Shown: in pieces, positions 1-7,591 of the stretch
How positions within the stretch are numbered: position 1 is the stretch's first letter
How the letters are laid out: the number at the start of each line of letters is the position of its first letter
DNA from: Clostridiales bacterium
Lineage (GTDB): Bacteria > Bacillota > Clostridia > Peptostreptococcales > Anaerovoracaceae
Length of the DNA stretch: 12,293 bases
Direction of reading: 5' to 3'
NCBI GenBank assembly: GCA_012735285.1
Contig: JAAYHT010000218.1
Span: forward strand, 1-12,293
Program-made: the position numbers and the translations under genes
Notes under the pieces: model-generated
Databases searched by the model: none
Seen by the model: only the letters and a program-made list of their open reading frames with translations
What the model was told of the DNA's origin: nothing

Positions 1-1
1 A

Positions 2-916
2 TACGAAGGCGAAGTTTTCGGTATCATAGGATTTAGCGGTGCCGGCAAAAGTACCCTGGTTCGCTGTATGAACTTTTTAGAACGACCAACAAGGGGCACT
101 GTATTTTTTGATGGAAAAGATCTTTCCAAGCTCAGCAAGAAAGAGCTTTTAAGAGCACGCCAGTCTATGGGTATGATCTTCCAGCATTTTAACTTGCTGA
201 TGCAGCGCAACTCCTTGGACAACGTCTGTTTTCCTTTGGAGATTATAGGGATGGATAAAAGCGAGGCGCAAAAGCGGGCCTATGAGCTTCTTGAAATAGT
301 AGGGCTTTCCGATAAGGCCATGGCCTATCCCTCTCAACTTTCGGGAGGACAGAAGCAGAGGGTGGCAATTGCAAGAGCTTTGGCCACCAGACCCAAGGTG
401 CTGCTCTGTGATGAAGCTACCAGCGCTTTAGACCCAGCAACCACCCATTCGATCCTTGCGCTTTTAAAACAGATTAATAAGGATCTGGGACTTACCATAG
501 TGGTCATCACCCATGAGATGAGCGTTATTGAAGAAATATGCCAGAGAATCGCCATTATTGATCAAAGCCGGATTGTAGAAGTTGGCGATGTTATAGACAT
601 CTTCACCAATCCTAAAACGGAGATTGCCAAGAGCTTTTCCGCACCGGGAGGCAATATAGCTGATAAAGTCATCGGCAACCGCCTAGTCAAGATCATATTT
701 AACGGCAATTCATCTTACGAGCCCGTTTTGGCAAGAACTATTTTAGAATGTAAGGCACCGGTAAACATCATGTTTGCCGATACCAAAAATATAGATGGGA
801 AGGCCTTTGGTCAGATGATCATTCAGCTTCCCGAAGATGAGAATTTATCCAACAGGGTCCTGGCATTCCTTAAAACCCAGGACATAATAGTTAAGGAGGT
901 GGATGTAAGTGTTTAG
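2..916 (+). CDS. metN: Methionine ABC transporter ATP-binding protein MetN (5' partial)
   Basis: Cytoplasmic ATPase that drives methionine import together with MetI and MetQ. The reading frame is open to the window edge, so roughly the first 30 residues are missing. In the visible 304 residues, the Walker A motif GFSGAGKST lies at about 10-18, the ABC signature LSGGQKQR at 113-120, Walker B VLLCDEAT at about 133-140 and the H-loop histidine in VVITHEM. The last 75-80 residues match the C-terminal NIL regulatory domain found in MetN proteins, where methionine binding inhibits transport. This domain is why I call MetN and not a generic ABC ATPase. The stop codon overlaps the metI start by 8 bp, which implies translational coupling. 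The operon promoter and any S-box or T-box leader lie outside the window. Substrate is inferred from family; other D/L-methionine-like substrates are possible. Confidence 0.93.
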   Translation, partial: YEGEVFGIIGFSGAGKSTLVRCMNFLERPTRGTVFFDGKDLSKLSKKELLRARQSMGMIFQHFNLLMQRNSLDNVCFPLEIIGMDKSEAQKRAYELLEIVGLSDKAMAYPSQLSGGQKQRVAIARALATRPKVLLCDEATSALDPATTHSILALLKQINKDLGLTIVVITHEMSVIEEICQRIAIIDQSRIVEVGDVIDIFTNPKTEIAKSFSAPGGNIADKVIGNRLVKIIFNGNSSYEPVLARTILECKAPVNIMFADTKNIDGKAFGQMIIQLPEDENLSNRVLAFLKTQDIIVKEVDVSV

Positions 917-1568
917 TAGTGTTGTGGCAAAGATGATAGGATTTGGTGTGCTGGAAACACTATATATGACTCTAGTCTCCACCGCCATAGCTTATATAAT
1001 AGGCTTGCCTTTAGGTGTAGCTTTAGTGGTTACCGACGGGAGCCAACATCCCCTGGTAAAAGGTATTAATACTGTTTTGGGTATCGTTGTCAATTTTCTG
1101 AGATCAGTACCATTTCTGATCCTGCTGGTTGCTCTGATCCCCTTTACCAGGGCTATAGTGGGAACTTCCATAGGTTCCACTGCAACCATAGTTCCATTAG
1201 TCATCGCATCTGCGCCTTTTATAGCCAGATTAGTAGAATCTTCCCTCAAGGAAGTAGATAAAGGAGTGATAGAAGCCGCCCAATGTATGGGCGCTTCCAT
1301 GACTCAGATTATATACAAGGTAATGCTTCCGGAAGCGAAACCCTCTTTGATAGTAGGTTCTGCTATAGCAGTCACTACCATTTTAAGCTATTCCGCCTTA
1401 GCTGGCTTCGTAGGCGGAGGAGGACTGGGGGATATTGCAGTTCGCTACGGTTATTACCGCTACCAAGAGGACATTATGATAATCACCGTATTATTACTAG
1501 TCGTCATTGTTCAGATCCTGCAAGAAATCGGGATGAAAGTGGCGAAAATTAATGACAAAAGGATATAA
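909..1568 (+). CDS. metI: Methionine ABC transporter permease MetI
   Basis: Integral membrane subunit of the methionine importer, 219 residues, the usual size for MetI. It begins at GTG 909, inside the end of metN, with AAGGAGGT at 893-900 at a good distance upstream. About five hydrophobic segments are visible. The cytoplasmic coupling loop (EAA motif) sits near residues 121-147, containing EAAQCMGAS and the following LPEAKPS, which docks on MetN. The GGGGLGD stretch near residue 174 is typical of this permease family. The gene is followed after 14 bp by metQ, so the three genes form one transcription unit. Assignment rests on motif, size and the metN/metQ neighbours. Confidence 0.93.
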   Translation: MFSSVVAKMIGFGVLETLYMTLVSTAIAYIIGLPLGVALVVTDGSQHPLVKGINTVLGIVVNFLRSVPFLILLVALIPFTRAIVGTSIGSTATIVPLVIASAPFIARLVESSLKEVDKGVIEAAQCMGASMTQIIYKVMLPEAKPSLIVGSAIAVTTILSYSALAGFVGGGGLGDIAVRYGYYRYQEDIMIITVLLLVVIVQILQEIGMKVAKINDKRI

Positions 1569-1582
1569 TTGGAGGAGAAATT

Positions 1583-2413
1583 ATGAAGAAAATATTATCG
1601 ATTTTATTGATTGCTGTACTAGCACTTTCAGTGTTTACAGCCTGTGGATCAGATGGATCTAATGAATCTGATGTAGAGCTTCAGAAAATAGTTGTAGGCG
1701 CAAGCCCTACACCTCATGCTGAAATTCTAGCAGTTGTTAAAGAACTGCTGGTTGACAAAGGTTATGATCTTGTGATCCAGGAATTTGTAGACTATGTTCA
1801 GCCAAACCTGGCTTTGGACAGCGGTGAAATTGATGCAAACTACTTCCAACACCGCCTCTACCTTGAACAGTTCAATGTAGAAAATGGAACCGAACTTACT
1901 GCATTAGCTGACGTACATTACGAACCCTTTGGCATCTACCCTGGAAAGTCCTCATCGCTAGATGAACTCAAAGAAGGTTCTCAGATAGCTGTACCAAACG
2001 ACACAACAAACGAAGCCAGAGCTTTGCTGCTTTTAGAATATCTAGGGCTGATAAAGCTTAAAGAAAACGTAGGCTTAGAAGCTACTGTTAATGATATTGT
2101 TGAAAATCCAAAGAATTTAAAAATCGTTGAAATTGAAGCTGCCCAGCTTCCACGTTCACTTCCTGACGTAGACTTTGCAGTTATCAACGGCAACTATGCC
2201 ATCGATGCAGGACTTAACGTAGGAACCGATGCTTTAGCCATCGAAGACGCTGAATCACCAACAATCAAAACCTACTATTCAAACGTACTGGCAGTAAAGG
2301 TGGGCGATGAAGACAGAGAAGACTTGAAAGCTTTAGCAGAAGCTTTAGTATCAGCTGAAGTCAAGGAATTCATTGAAAACACCTACGAAGGCGCAGTAGT
2401 GCCCATGTTCTAG
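1583..2413 (+). CDS. metQ: Methionine-binding lipoprotein MetQ (NlpA family)
   Basis: Extracellular substrate-binding lipoprotein of the MetNIQ importer, 276 residues. Residues 1-20 are a lipoprotein signal peptide: charged MKK, a hydrophobic core, then lipobox FTAC with the lipidated cysteine at 21, followed by a Ser/Asp/Glu-rich tether. The mature part contains the NlpA/MetQ hallmarks VGASPTPHAEIL near residue 38 and a GEIDANYFQH stretch that lines the ligand cleft in family members. GGAGGAG at 1571-1577 precedes the ATG by 5 bp. The operon ends here with an intrinsic terminator. Methionine is the likely ligand; a few relatives bind other amino acids or dipeptides, so specificity is inferred from the complete metNIQ set. 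Confidence 0.93.
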   Translation: MKKILSILLIAVLALSVFTACGSDGSNESDVELQKIVVGASPTPHAEILAVVKELLVDKGYDLVIQEFVDYVQPNLALDSGEIDANYFQHRLYLEQFNVENGTELTALADVHYEPFGIYPGKSSSLDELKEGSQIAVPNDTTNEARALLLLEYLGLIKLKENVGLEATVNDIVENPKNLKIVEIEAAQLPRSLPDVDFAVINGNYAIDAGLNVGTDALAIEDAESPTIKTYYSNVLAVKVGDEDREDLKALAEALVSAEVKEFIENTYEGAVVPMF

Positions 2414-2439
2414 GGAAAGATAAAATAGTATGAAGATAT

Positions 2440-2468
2440 AGAGAGCTTCGAAAGAAGCTCTCTTGTTA
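2440..2468 (+). terminator. Intrinsic terminator of metNIQ
   Basis: A perfect 10-bp inverted repeat, AGAGAGCTTC / GAAGCTCTCT, closes on a GAAA tetraloop (2440-2463) and is followed by TGTTATT. It starts 26 bp after the metQ stop. The U-tract is weak, but the stem is strong. The hairpin also lies just past the convergent permease gene and may terminate that transcript too, although the tail on that strand is not T-rich. Confidence 0.8.
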
Positions 2469-3359
2469 TTAACACAGTTTTGAATCCGAGGACAGGGAAA
2501 CAGCAGTGCAGGCAATTAGCACAATGGCTCCCCCAATTAATTGAATTGTTGTGAGCATTTGTTTAAAGAGAATATATGATGCTACTATGGCTACGATAGG
2601 CAGGATGTTTTCAAAGATAACCACTTTTGTAACAGACAGCCTGCTTACGCCGAAAATATAGCAAAAGCCTCCTAATGCAAAGGCCACAACTGCACTCACT
2701 GCTAGTATGATCCAGACAGTCTTTGGACAAGTTAAGGCTTCAGAGGGTTTATTTATCAAATATATTGGGATGGCAGCTATAGTGCCTGATACCAACAAGG
2801 CGGTGGTCAAGGTCAATATCGAGTACTTTTTGTTCAGAGGCTTTACAAGCACCACGTAGGAAGTCCAGGATATGGCAGCAACTAACATGAAAATAACTCC
2901 CATAATGCTTCCTGAGAATCCTTCTCCCCCCGATCCGCTTACTATCATAGCCACACCGATGATGGAAACTATAATCCCAATAGCTTTAACAGGGGTTATT
3001 CTGTTTTTATACAAGATCCGGTCTGCCAATAGACCGAAGATTGGCACAGTGGCTAGTATCAGTGATGCTAATGAACCGGATGTTCTCTGTATCCCCAGGC
3101 ATTCAAACCAGGTATAGATGGTTACGCCTATGGCACCGCTTATAAAAACTCGTGGCCAATCGGCCTTGTCTATATGAAATTTTTTCTCTTTTATTAACAA
3201 TACAATAAACAAAAAGACTGTACTGAAAAGCAGTCTGAAAAAGGTTACAGCCGATGTGGGCAAATAGGCTGTCATATAATCAATGGCTATAAAGTCGAGT
3301 CCCCAAAGTATGTTAGCAAAAATTACAGCCAAGATGCCAAGATAATAACTAGTCTTCAT
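2469..3359 (-). CDS. EamA/DMT-family transporter
   Basis: Inner-membrane permease of the drug/metabolite transporter superfamily, 296 residues with about ten hydrophobic helices arranged as two EamA repeats (roughly residues 8-140 and 155-288). The first repeat begins with the typical N-terminal helix ending in ILWGLDFIA. The second has SWTSYVVLVKPLNKK and a helix with FENILPIVAIVAS, typical of this family. The frame stays open to 3437, but I place the start at ATG 3359: GGGAGGA lies 7 bp upstream, and the extra 26 residues would be hydrophilic and would run into the operator repeats. It is transcribed divergently from an AraC-type regulator, which suggests that the regulator controls it. Substrate cannot be told from sequence; members export amino acids, metabolites or drugs. 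Confidence 0.87.
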   Translation of the reverse strand: MKTSYYLGILAVIFANILWGLDFIAIDYMTAYLPTSAVTFFRLLFSTVFLFIVLLIKEKKFHIDKADWPRVFISGAIGVTIYTWFECLGIQRTSGSLASLILATVPIFGLLADRILYKNRITPVKAIGIIVSIIGVAMIVSGSGGEGFSGSIMGVIFMLVAAISWTSYVVLVKPLNKKYSILTLTTALLVSGTIAAIPIYLINKPSEALTCPKTVWIILAVSAVVAFALGGFCYIFGVSRLSVTKVVIFENILPIVAIVASYILFKQMLTTIQLIGGAIVLIACTAVSLSSDSKLC

Positions 3360-3422
3360 CACGTCCTCCCAAGTTAAGTCATTTATAACTTCTACTCTAT
3401 CACGAAAGCTGGCTGAATTGGG

Positions 3423-3488
3423 GTAATATTTTGTCATGACAAGTGTATTATTTTGTCTTATGAAGAGTAATATTTTGTGTTATCATAG
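3423..3488. repeat. Three direct repeats with 22-bp period, probable AraC-type operator
   Basis: Three near-identical units begin at 3423, 3445 and 3467, exactly 22 bp apart. Their first 12 bases read GTAATATTTTGT, GTATTATTTTGT and GTAATATTTTGT, followed by related TCATGA / TTATGA / TTATCA-like ends. The array lies between the divergent permease (start 3359) and the AraC-family gene (start 3519). AraC-family monomers bind direct repeats of about 17-20 bp in head-to-tail order, and a 22-bp period keeps the sites on about the same face of the helix. Operator function is inferred from repeat geometry and position. Confidence 0.75.
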
Positions 3489-3518
3489 ATATATATCCAA
3501 GTAATTTCAGGAGGCCAT

Positions 3519-4466
3519 ATGTTTGTAGAAACTGTAGGTTATAGATCCCGTAGCAGAATAAGAGCAGGCATATTCAGCATTTCCGAATACCCTACCCACG
3601 TACACCCAAATGCATTGGAGATCCTGTGTGTGCTTGAGGGAAAGGTCCGCATATCAGATACTATGCTCAAACAGCGTTTATCTGAAGGAGACCTGTACTT
3701 TTTCAGTATGCGGAACCCCCATCAGATTTCTGCTGCAGGAAAGAAAAACATCCTGTTGTATGTACAGCTGGATCTAAACTATTACAAAAGATATTTCAAG
3801 GATATCGACAAGGCATATTTTGTATGCGATTCCTTTATTCGCTAGAATCAAATGAGCAGCAAGCTCCATTACATGAGATTTCTATTATCAAAAATATATT
3901 TTGCCTACAAGGATGAAGCTACAAGCGATTCAGCATTAGAGAACATGGGAAAAGAGTTACTTTCCTTTCTGCTTGCCCATTTTCAATTTTATACCTACAA
4001 GATTGAAAAGGGCAAGTCGATAAAAGCAGTGCAGCCTTCGGATATCCGGCCTAACGATCCCTATTTTCTCCGGATTTACAGAATAATCGATTATATTTTT
4101 GACCATTGTACAGAAAAGCTGAAGCTGGAGGATATCGCAGCGCGGGAATACCTCAACGTCAGCTATCTAAGCCGCTACATAAAAAAAGCCTGTGGCTTGT
4201 CATTTACTGAGCTACTCTCAATGGCCCGCTGTGAAGAAGCACAAAGGCTTTTAGGTGCCAGCCGCGATACTGTGGATCAGATCGCTTCGCTGGTGGGTTT
4301 TGCAAACCGAAAGCATTTAAGTACCCAGTTTCGTAAATGGTTTGGGATTACACCCACTGAGTACCGCCGCCGTTTAGAGGACCAATACAGGCGACCGAAC
4401 CAGGCTCTCTTTCTACCCTATGAGGAAGATACTGCACATAAGATTCTTAGACAGTATTTGGAATAA
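3519..4466 (+). pseudogene. AraC-family transcriptional regulator interrupted by in-frame TAG
   Basis: A cytoplasmic DNA-binding regulator of about 315 codons, normal for AraC proteins, but split by a TAG at 3843-3845. Both halves are in the same frame, with only TAG-AAT-CAA between them and the next ATG (3852), so one base change restores the whole gene. The upstream half (108 residues) is the cupin sensor domain: HVHPNALEILCVLEG, then EGDLYFFSMRNPHQI. The downstream half (204 residues) holds the linker and the paired helix-turn-helix domain: LEDIAAREYLNVSYLSRYIKKACG, then DQIASLVGFANRKHLSTQFRKWFGITPTEYRR. AGGAGG at 3509-3514 serves the first ATG; the ATG at 3852 has no Shine-Dalgarno, so independent synthesis of the DNA-binding half looks poor. 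Possible explanations are a recent nonsense mutation, amber suppression, or a sequencing error. The intact protein would probably regulate the divergent permease and itself. Confidence 0.8.
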
Positions 4467-4492
4467 AAAAAGGGGAACCTTTGTCCCCTTAT
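4467..4492 (-). terminator. Intrinsic terminator of the glycine reductase operon (bidirectional)
   Basis: Inverted repeat AAGGGGA / TCCCCTT (4470-4476 and 4484-4490) with a 7-nt loop. On the - strand it follows the grdCD stop by about 8 nt and runs into seven or more T residues (stem plus tail), a canonical terminator. On the + strand it begins immediately after the araC stop; the tail there is weaker, but the same hairpin may serve both convergent units. Confidence 0.88.
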
Positions 4493-4498
4493 GATGTT

Positions 4499-7018
4499 TT
4501 AATTGATGTAGCCTGCCTTAGTAAGGATTTCTATTGCCTTAGCTTCGTTGGCTTCACTGACCAATACCACAGGTCCGGTGCAGCCCATACCCGTCTCAGC
4601 ATATATTCCCTCAGCCCATAGGGTTTTAGCTGCATCCTCAATATCCATAATCTCTATGCCTGGGATCTCAACAGTTACTATTTCCTTTGCTGGAGGCTTT
4701 ACCTCCTCTTCAGTAGCAGCCGTTTTTCTTTCCTTTAAGCCATCCAATATTTGTTTCAAGCCAGATCTGTTGGCTTTAGCGAACTCATCTGCCGCCAGCT
4801 TCAGGCAGTTATTCTTAACCAGCTGGGTTGCATACTCTATCGCACCTGCAATGACTGGAGCTCCCGATGCTCTTGAGACTATTAATACGATCTTATCATA
4901 GCCCTCACCTATTCCGGGACCGTATCCATATCCAACTGATTCGTAACTACCTCCTGTTGTGAAAGCTGAGAACAGCTTTATCATCAGGTTTCCTGTCAAG
5001 GAGTCCATTACCATTACATCGGCTGTTCCTGCGAGCAGGTCGTTTCCTCTCATCACAACTCCGCCATCTTTACGGGCAGATTCTGCAAACTTAATATCAT
5101 AACCCTTTTGCTGCAGTTCTCTTAATGCCTTTTCTGCCTGCCTTGCCCCATCTATATTTGCAATGCCGATAGTAGGCTCTTTTACGCCGCTTGCTTTAGC
5201 AGCTATGATACCGTAGATGGCATTCTTAACCATAGCCTCTGCCCTGTCTGTCGCCGAGGTTCCGGTTGTTGTGGCAATGAACATTTCTCTACCTCTTCCC
5301 GGGGTTATTACCCTTCCTACTGTGGAAACGCCAATTGGGAACGAATAATTCATTGTCACTGCTGCATCTATCTCTTTTCTTCTCAGCATTTCATCCATTT
5401 TCTTATGGGCCTCTTCCCCTTCTATTAGGATTGCCCTGTAGCCCTTATTCTCAGCAAGGGAAATGGCTTCTAGAACATTATCCTTGCCCAACTCGCTATC
5501 TTCAGCAACGATACCGATCAGGGGCTCTATTACTTCTTTAACACTTACCTTTAGATCTTCAGTTTGAGCTTCTTTGCTGTTTTCCTGCAGTACGAAGGAT
5601 ACTCCATCGAAGAGGTTGGTCATACGACCTAAGAATAGGCTGCCTTTACCGATAATCATGGCTTTCTTAATGCGGCCTTCAAGGATTTCTTCCCTTGCAA
5701 ATCCTAGATAGGGTACCCCTGAAGGTATATGCCCCTGGGTCGGAGCCCAGCCCTTCATTCCGTGATTTTTGACAAAGTTCAGAATGTCGGCTCTTTCAAG
5801 CTCTCCTCTTTTTACACCTAGAGCTGCTATCATCTTGTAGTTGGCTTCGGGAACATCACCCGCACCTGCAGGCTTTGTGATATCGGGGTTCTGCATTTCA
5901 GCAGCGAACTTATCAATATCGGTAATTCTTAAACCCGCCCTATCCAAAGGATCAGTTACAAGTGAGCTGATTACAGCCTGTGGTGAGGAACCTGTTCCAA
6001 TAGTGTGGCGTCCTACAATATCCAGATTGATCTCAGGGTTTACACCGTCATTCTTACTAATTAAAACGGCGAAACCGCCCATAACATCTTCCAGGATCGG
6101 TATATTCTTTTTAACATGGTCTTTACCGTTCATTCCCAGCTTGGCCACAGCTCCTCCTGCAAATACCACCACATTATCGAAGGTTCCTGACTTAACCAAT
6201 GCGGAAGCTTCTATAATGGCGTGGGCTGGTCCTGCGCAGAAGCTTCTGGTGTCAGAGCCGGTGGCATTTATCAGTCCCACCATTTCAGCCTGCGCTTTCG
6301 CAAAGTTTCCGCCCCCTCTTTGGTTCATGTCTCCGCATGCTTCTTCACTGCAGTCAATTACATAGTCTACAGCTTCCCTATCTATTCCGGAATTGTTGAT
6401 CAAGTGAAGTAATGCTAATACACCCGAAGCCTTGTAAGCTAGATTCTCTAAAAGAACTTCTGCGGACAAGTTAACATCTATTTCATGTGCCCGTTTAACA
6501 TAACCGACAATTTCCCTTTCGAAGTATAGCGGTTCGGCGTTATACTCACTGATATATTCTTTAATAGCTTCAAGACTTTGTCCATCCTTCAGCTTAGATA
6601 ACATCGATTCTGTAATGAGAGGATGCTTAGTGAGCTTTTCCTTTGTCTTTGCTACAAAGTTTTCTTCCAAAACCACAAGGTCGAAGGCATCGCAAATCTG
6701 CATAAGAGCAATAAATTCATCTTCAGGCATTAATTCGCCGAATTTGCCAAAGCGCTTTGCATCGGCAACTTGTTTGTCATACCAGGGGAATTCAAAGTCT
6801 TCAAGATCTTTAGGTGTCAAATTCCCAAGGTAAACTTGGTTAGGTGGATAGGCCAGCACTTGTTCATAACTTCTAATGCTCGAATTAAGTGCCTTTAAGT
6901 AGTCTGAATCCGGGTTAACAATTCTCTCTACAGTTTGTGTTGTCCCGTAATTTATTACGAAATCTGGTGCATGTACTAAAACATAGCTAGCACCTTTCAC
7001 TACAGCATTTCCGCTCAT
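4499..7018 (-). CDS. grdCD: Glycine reductase complex protein C, GrdC-GrdD fusion
   Basis: One 839-residue protein carrying both subunits of protein C, which transfers the acetyl group from GrdA to phosphate and releases acetyl phosphate. Residues 1 to about 480 match GrdC (thiolase/FabH-like): KGASYVLVHAPDF near the start, CSEEACGDMNQRGGGNFAKA near 223-242, SFCAGPAHA with Cys261, TGSSPQAVIS, GAGDVPEANYK and GKGSLFLGRMTNLFDG at its end. From about 490 to 839 it matches GrdD: NYSFPIGVSTVGRVITPGRGRE, GGSYESVGYGYGPGIGEG, and near the C-terminus ETGMGCTGP. Cys813 there corresponds by position to the acetyl-accepting Cys359 described for GrdD of Eubacterium acidaminophilum. An acidic, Lys/Pro-rich linker near 762-780 precedes it. 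No Met, stop or Shine-Dalgarno is seen at the junction. I chose ATG 7018 because AAAGGA lies 9 nt before it; it touches the alternative ATG at 7027. Last gene of the operon. Confidence 0.92.
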   Translation of the reverse strand: MSGNAVVKGASYVLVHAPDFVINYGTTQTVERIVNPDSDYLKALNSSIRSYEQVLAYPPNQVYLGNLTPKDLEDFEFPWYDKQVADAKRFGKFGELMPEDEFIALMQICDAFDLVVLEENFVAKTKEKLTKHPLITESMLSKLKDGQSLEAIKEYISEYNAEPLYFEREIVGYVKRAHEIDVNLSAEVLLENLAYKASGVLALLHLINNSGIDREAVDYVIDCSEEACGDMNQRGGGNFAKAQAEMVGLINATGSDTRSFCAGPAHAIIEASALVKSGTFDNVVVFAGGAVAKLGMNGKDHVKKNIPILEDVMGGFAVLISKNDGVNPEINLDIVGRHTIGTGSSPQAVISSLVTDPLDRAGLRITDIDKFAAEMQNPDITKPAGAGDVPEANYKMIAALGVKRGELERADILNFVKNHGMKGWAPTQGHIPSGVPYLGFAREEILEGRIKKAMIIGKGSLFLGRMTNLFDGVSFVLQENSKEAQTEDLKVSVKEVIEPLIGIVAEDSELGKDNVLEAISLAENKGYRAILIEGEEAHKKMDEMLRRKEIDAAVTMNYSFPIGVSTVGRVITPGRGREMFIATTTGTSATDRAEAMVKNAIYGIIAAKASGVKEPTIGIANIDGARQAEKALRELQQKGYDIKFAESARKDGGVVMRGNDLLAGTADVMVMDSLTGNLMIKLFSAFTTGGSYESVGYGYGPGIGEGYDKIVLIVSRASGAPVIAGAIEYATQLVKNNCLKLAADEFAKANRSGLKQILDGLKERKTAATEEEVKPPAKEIVTVEIPGIEIMDIEDAAKTLWAEGIYAETGMGCTGPVVLVSEANEAKAIEILTKAGYIN

Positions 7019-7044
7019 TTGAAACATTCCTTTCTTAAGCTATT

Positions 7045-7086
7045 AAAGGGACGATGTATATAAGTAAATATATAGTCGTCCCCTTT
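7045..7086 (-). other. Hairpin between grdA and grdCD
   Basis: GGGACGA (7048-7054) and TCGTCCC (7076-7082) are perfect inverted repeats. Inside them lies a second TATATA/TATATA pairing, giving a long AU-rich upper stem. On the - strand the stem follows the grdA stop by about 15 nt and is followed only by TTTAATAG, a poor U-tract. It sits within the operon, so a partial terminator, a processing site or an mRNA stabiliser that sets the GrdA to GrdCD ratio is more likely than full termination. A terminator on the + strand (tail CTTTTT) is formally possible, but nothing is coded there. Confidence 0.6.
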
Positions 7087-7099
7087 TTACTAGCATTTT

Positions 7100-7570
7100 C
7101 TAATATTTAGTATATTGCTCTCTTATAGCAGTCATCTCATTTACAATGTCATCAACATCAAGTACCATTTCCATCATGCTGATCTGCTCATCATATACTG
7201 CTTCGTCGATTTCTACTTTTAATTCTGGTTCACAAATATGATATACCTTGAGTCCCAACGAGACTCCAGCCAAAGGACCTGCAAAAGTTGGATCACCTGC
7301 TGTTACGGTTTCAGCTGCCAATCCTGCTGCTTCACCTTCACCAGCACCTAGAACGACAACCACGTTCTCAGGGCCGAATTTTTCAGCAAACTCTTTGACT
7401 CTCTTTTGGTTTTCCAGGTCCATGGCACCAGCGGCTGTTCAGACAAAGCATTCTGTAGAAGCAAATACTACATTTCCTCCTGCAGTTGCTACGCATTCTT
7501 CAATTGCTGGTGCGGGAATGCCATCTCTATCGCCTATGACAATAACATTTTTCCCTTTTAAGATTGACAT
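7100..7570 (-). CDS. grdA: Glycine reductase complex selenoprotein A (GrdA), Sec44 encoded by UGA
   Basis: Small cytoplasmic selenoprotein, 156 residues including selenocysteine, the normal GrdA length. Its selenol takes the carboxymethyl group from protein B, forms the Se-carboxymethyl intermediate and hands an acetyl group to protein C; the resulting selenide-sulfide bond is reduced by thioredoxin. Translation from ATG 7570 gives MSILKGKNVIVIGDRDGIPA, then TECFV-U-TAAGAMDLE. The redox motif is Cys41-Phe-Val-Sec44, and TGA is at 7439-7441. Downstream, AGLAAETVTAGDPTFAGPLAGV and MMEMVLDVDDI are typical of GrdA. AAAGGAGG lies 6 nt before the start, 21 nt after trxA. A standard gene caller would begin at Met 7423 and lose the active site. 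The Sec machinery (selA-D) is not in the window. Confidence 0.96.
7415..7431 (-). promoter_or_regulatory. Possible bacterial SECIS element of grdA
   Basis: Just after the Sec UGA, the - strand can form CTGGT / ACCTG (one U-U mismatch) around a GCCATGG loop; the loop starts 12 nt past the UGA. SelB needs a hairpin at about this distance, so an element must be present here or overlap this spot. The fold is weak and was judged by eye only. Confidence 0.35.
7439..7441 (-). other. Selenocysteine UGA codon of grdA (Sec44)
   Basis: In-frame TGA read as selenocysteine. The frame on both sides is conserved GrdA sequence (TECFV before, TAAGAMDLE after) and the position, residue 44, is the known Sec site of GrdA. 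Confidence 0.95.
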
Positions 7571-7591
7571 ATTGTCCTCCTTTCTTCTATG

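Noticed and set aside
1..916. MetN as a truncated pseudogene
   Set aside because: The missing N-terminus is due to the window edge; the frame is open to base 2 and all visible motifs are intact.
3360..3437. 26-residue N-terminal extension of the DMT permease (start at 3437)
   Set aside because: Hydrophilic and atypical, lacks a ribosome binding site and overlaps the first operator repeat; ATG 3359 has a strong GGGAGGA upstream.
3843..3845. TAG as a pyrrolysine codon
   Set aside because: AraC regulators are not known pyrrolysine proteins, no PYLIS-like element was apparent and no pyl genes are in the window. Kept only as a remote alternative.
5841..6365. 174-codon + strand open frame inside grdCD
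   Set aside because: Shadow of a strongly conserved gene on the other strand; no ribosome binding site and no recognisable domain.
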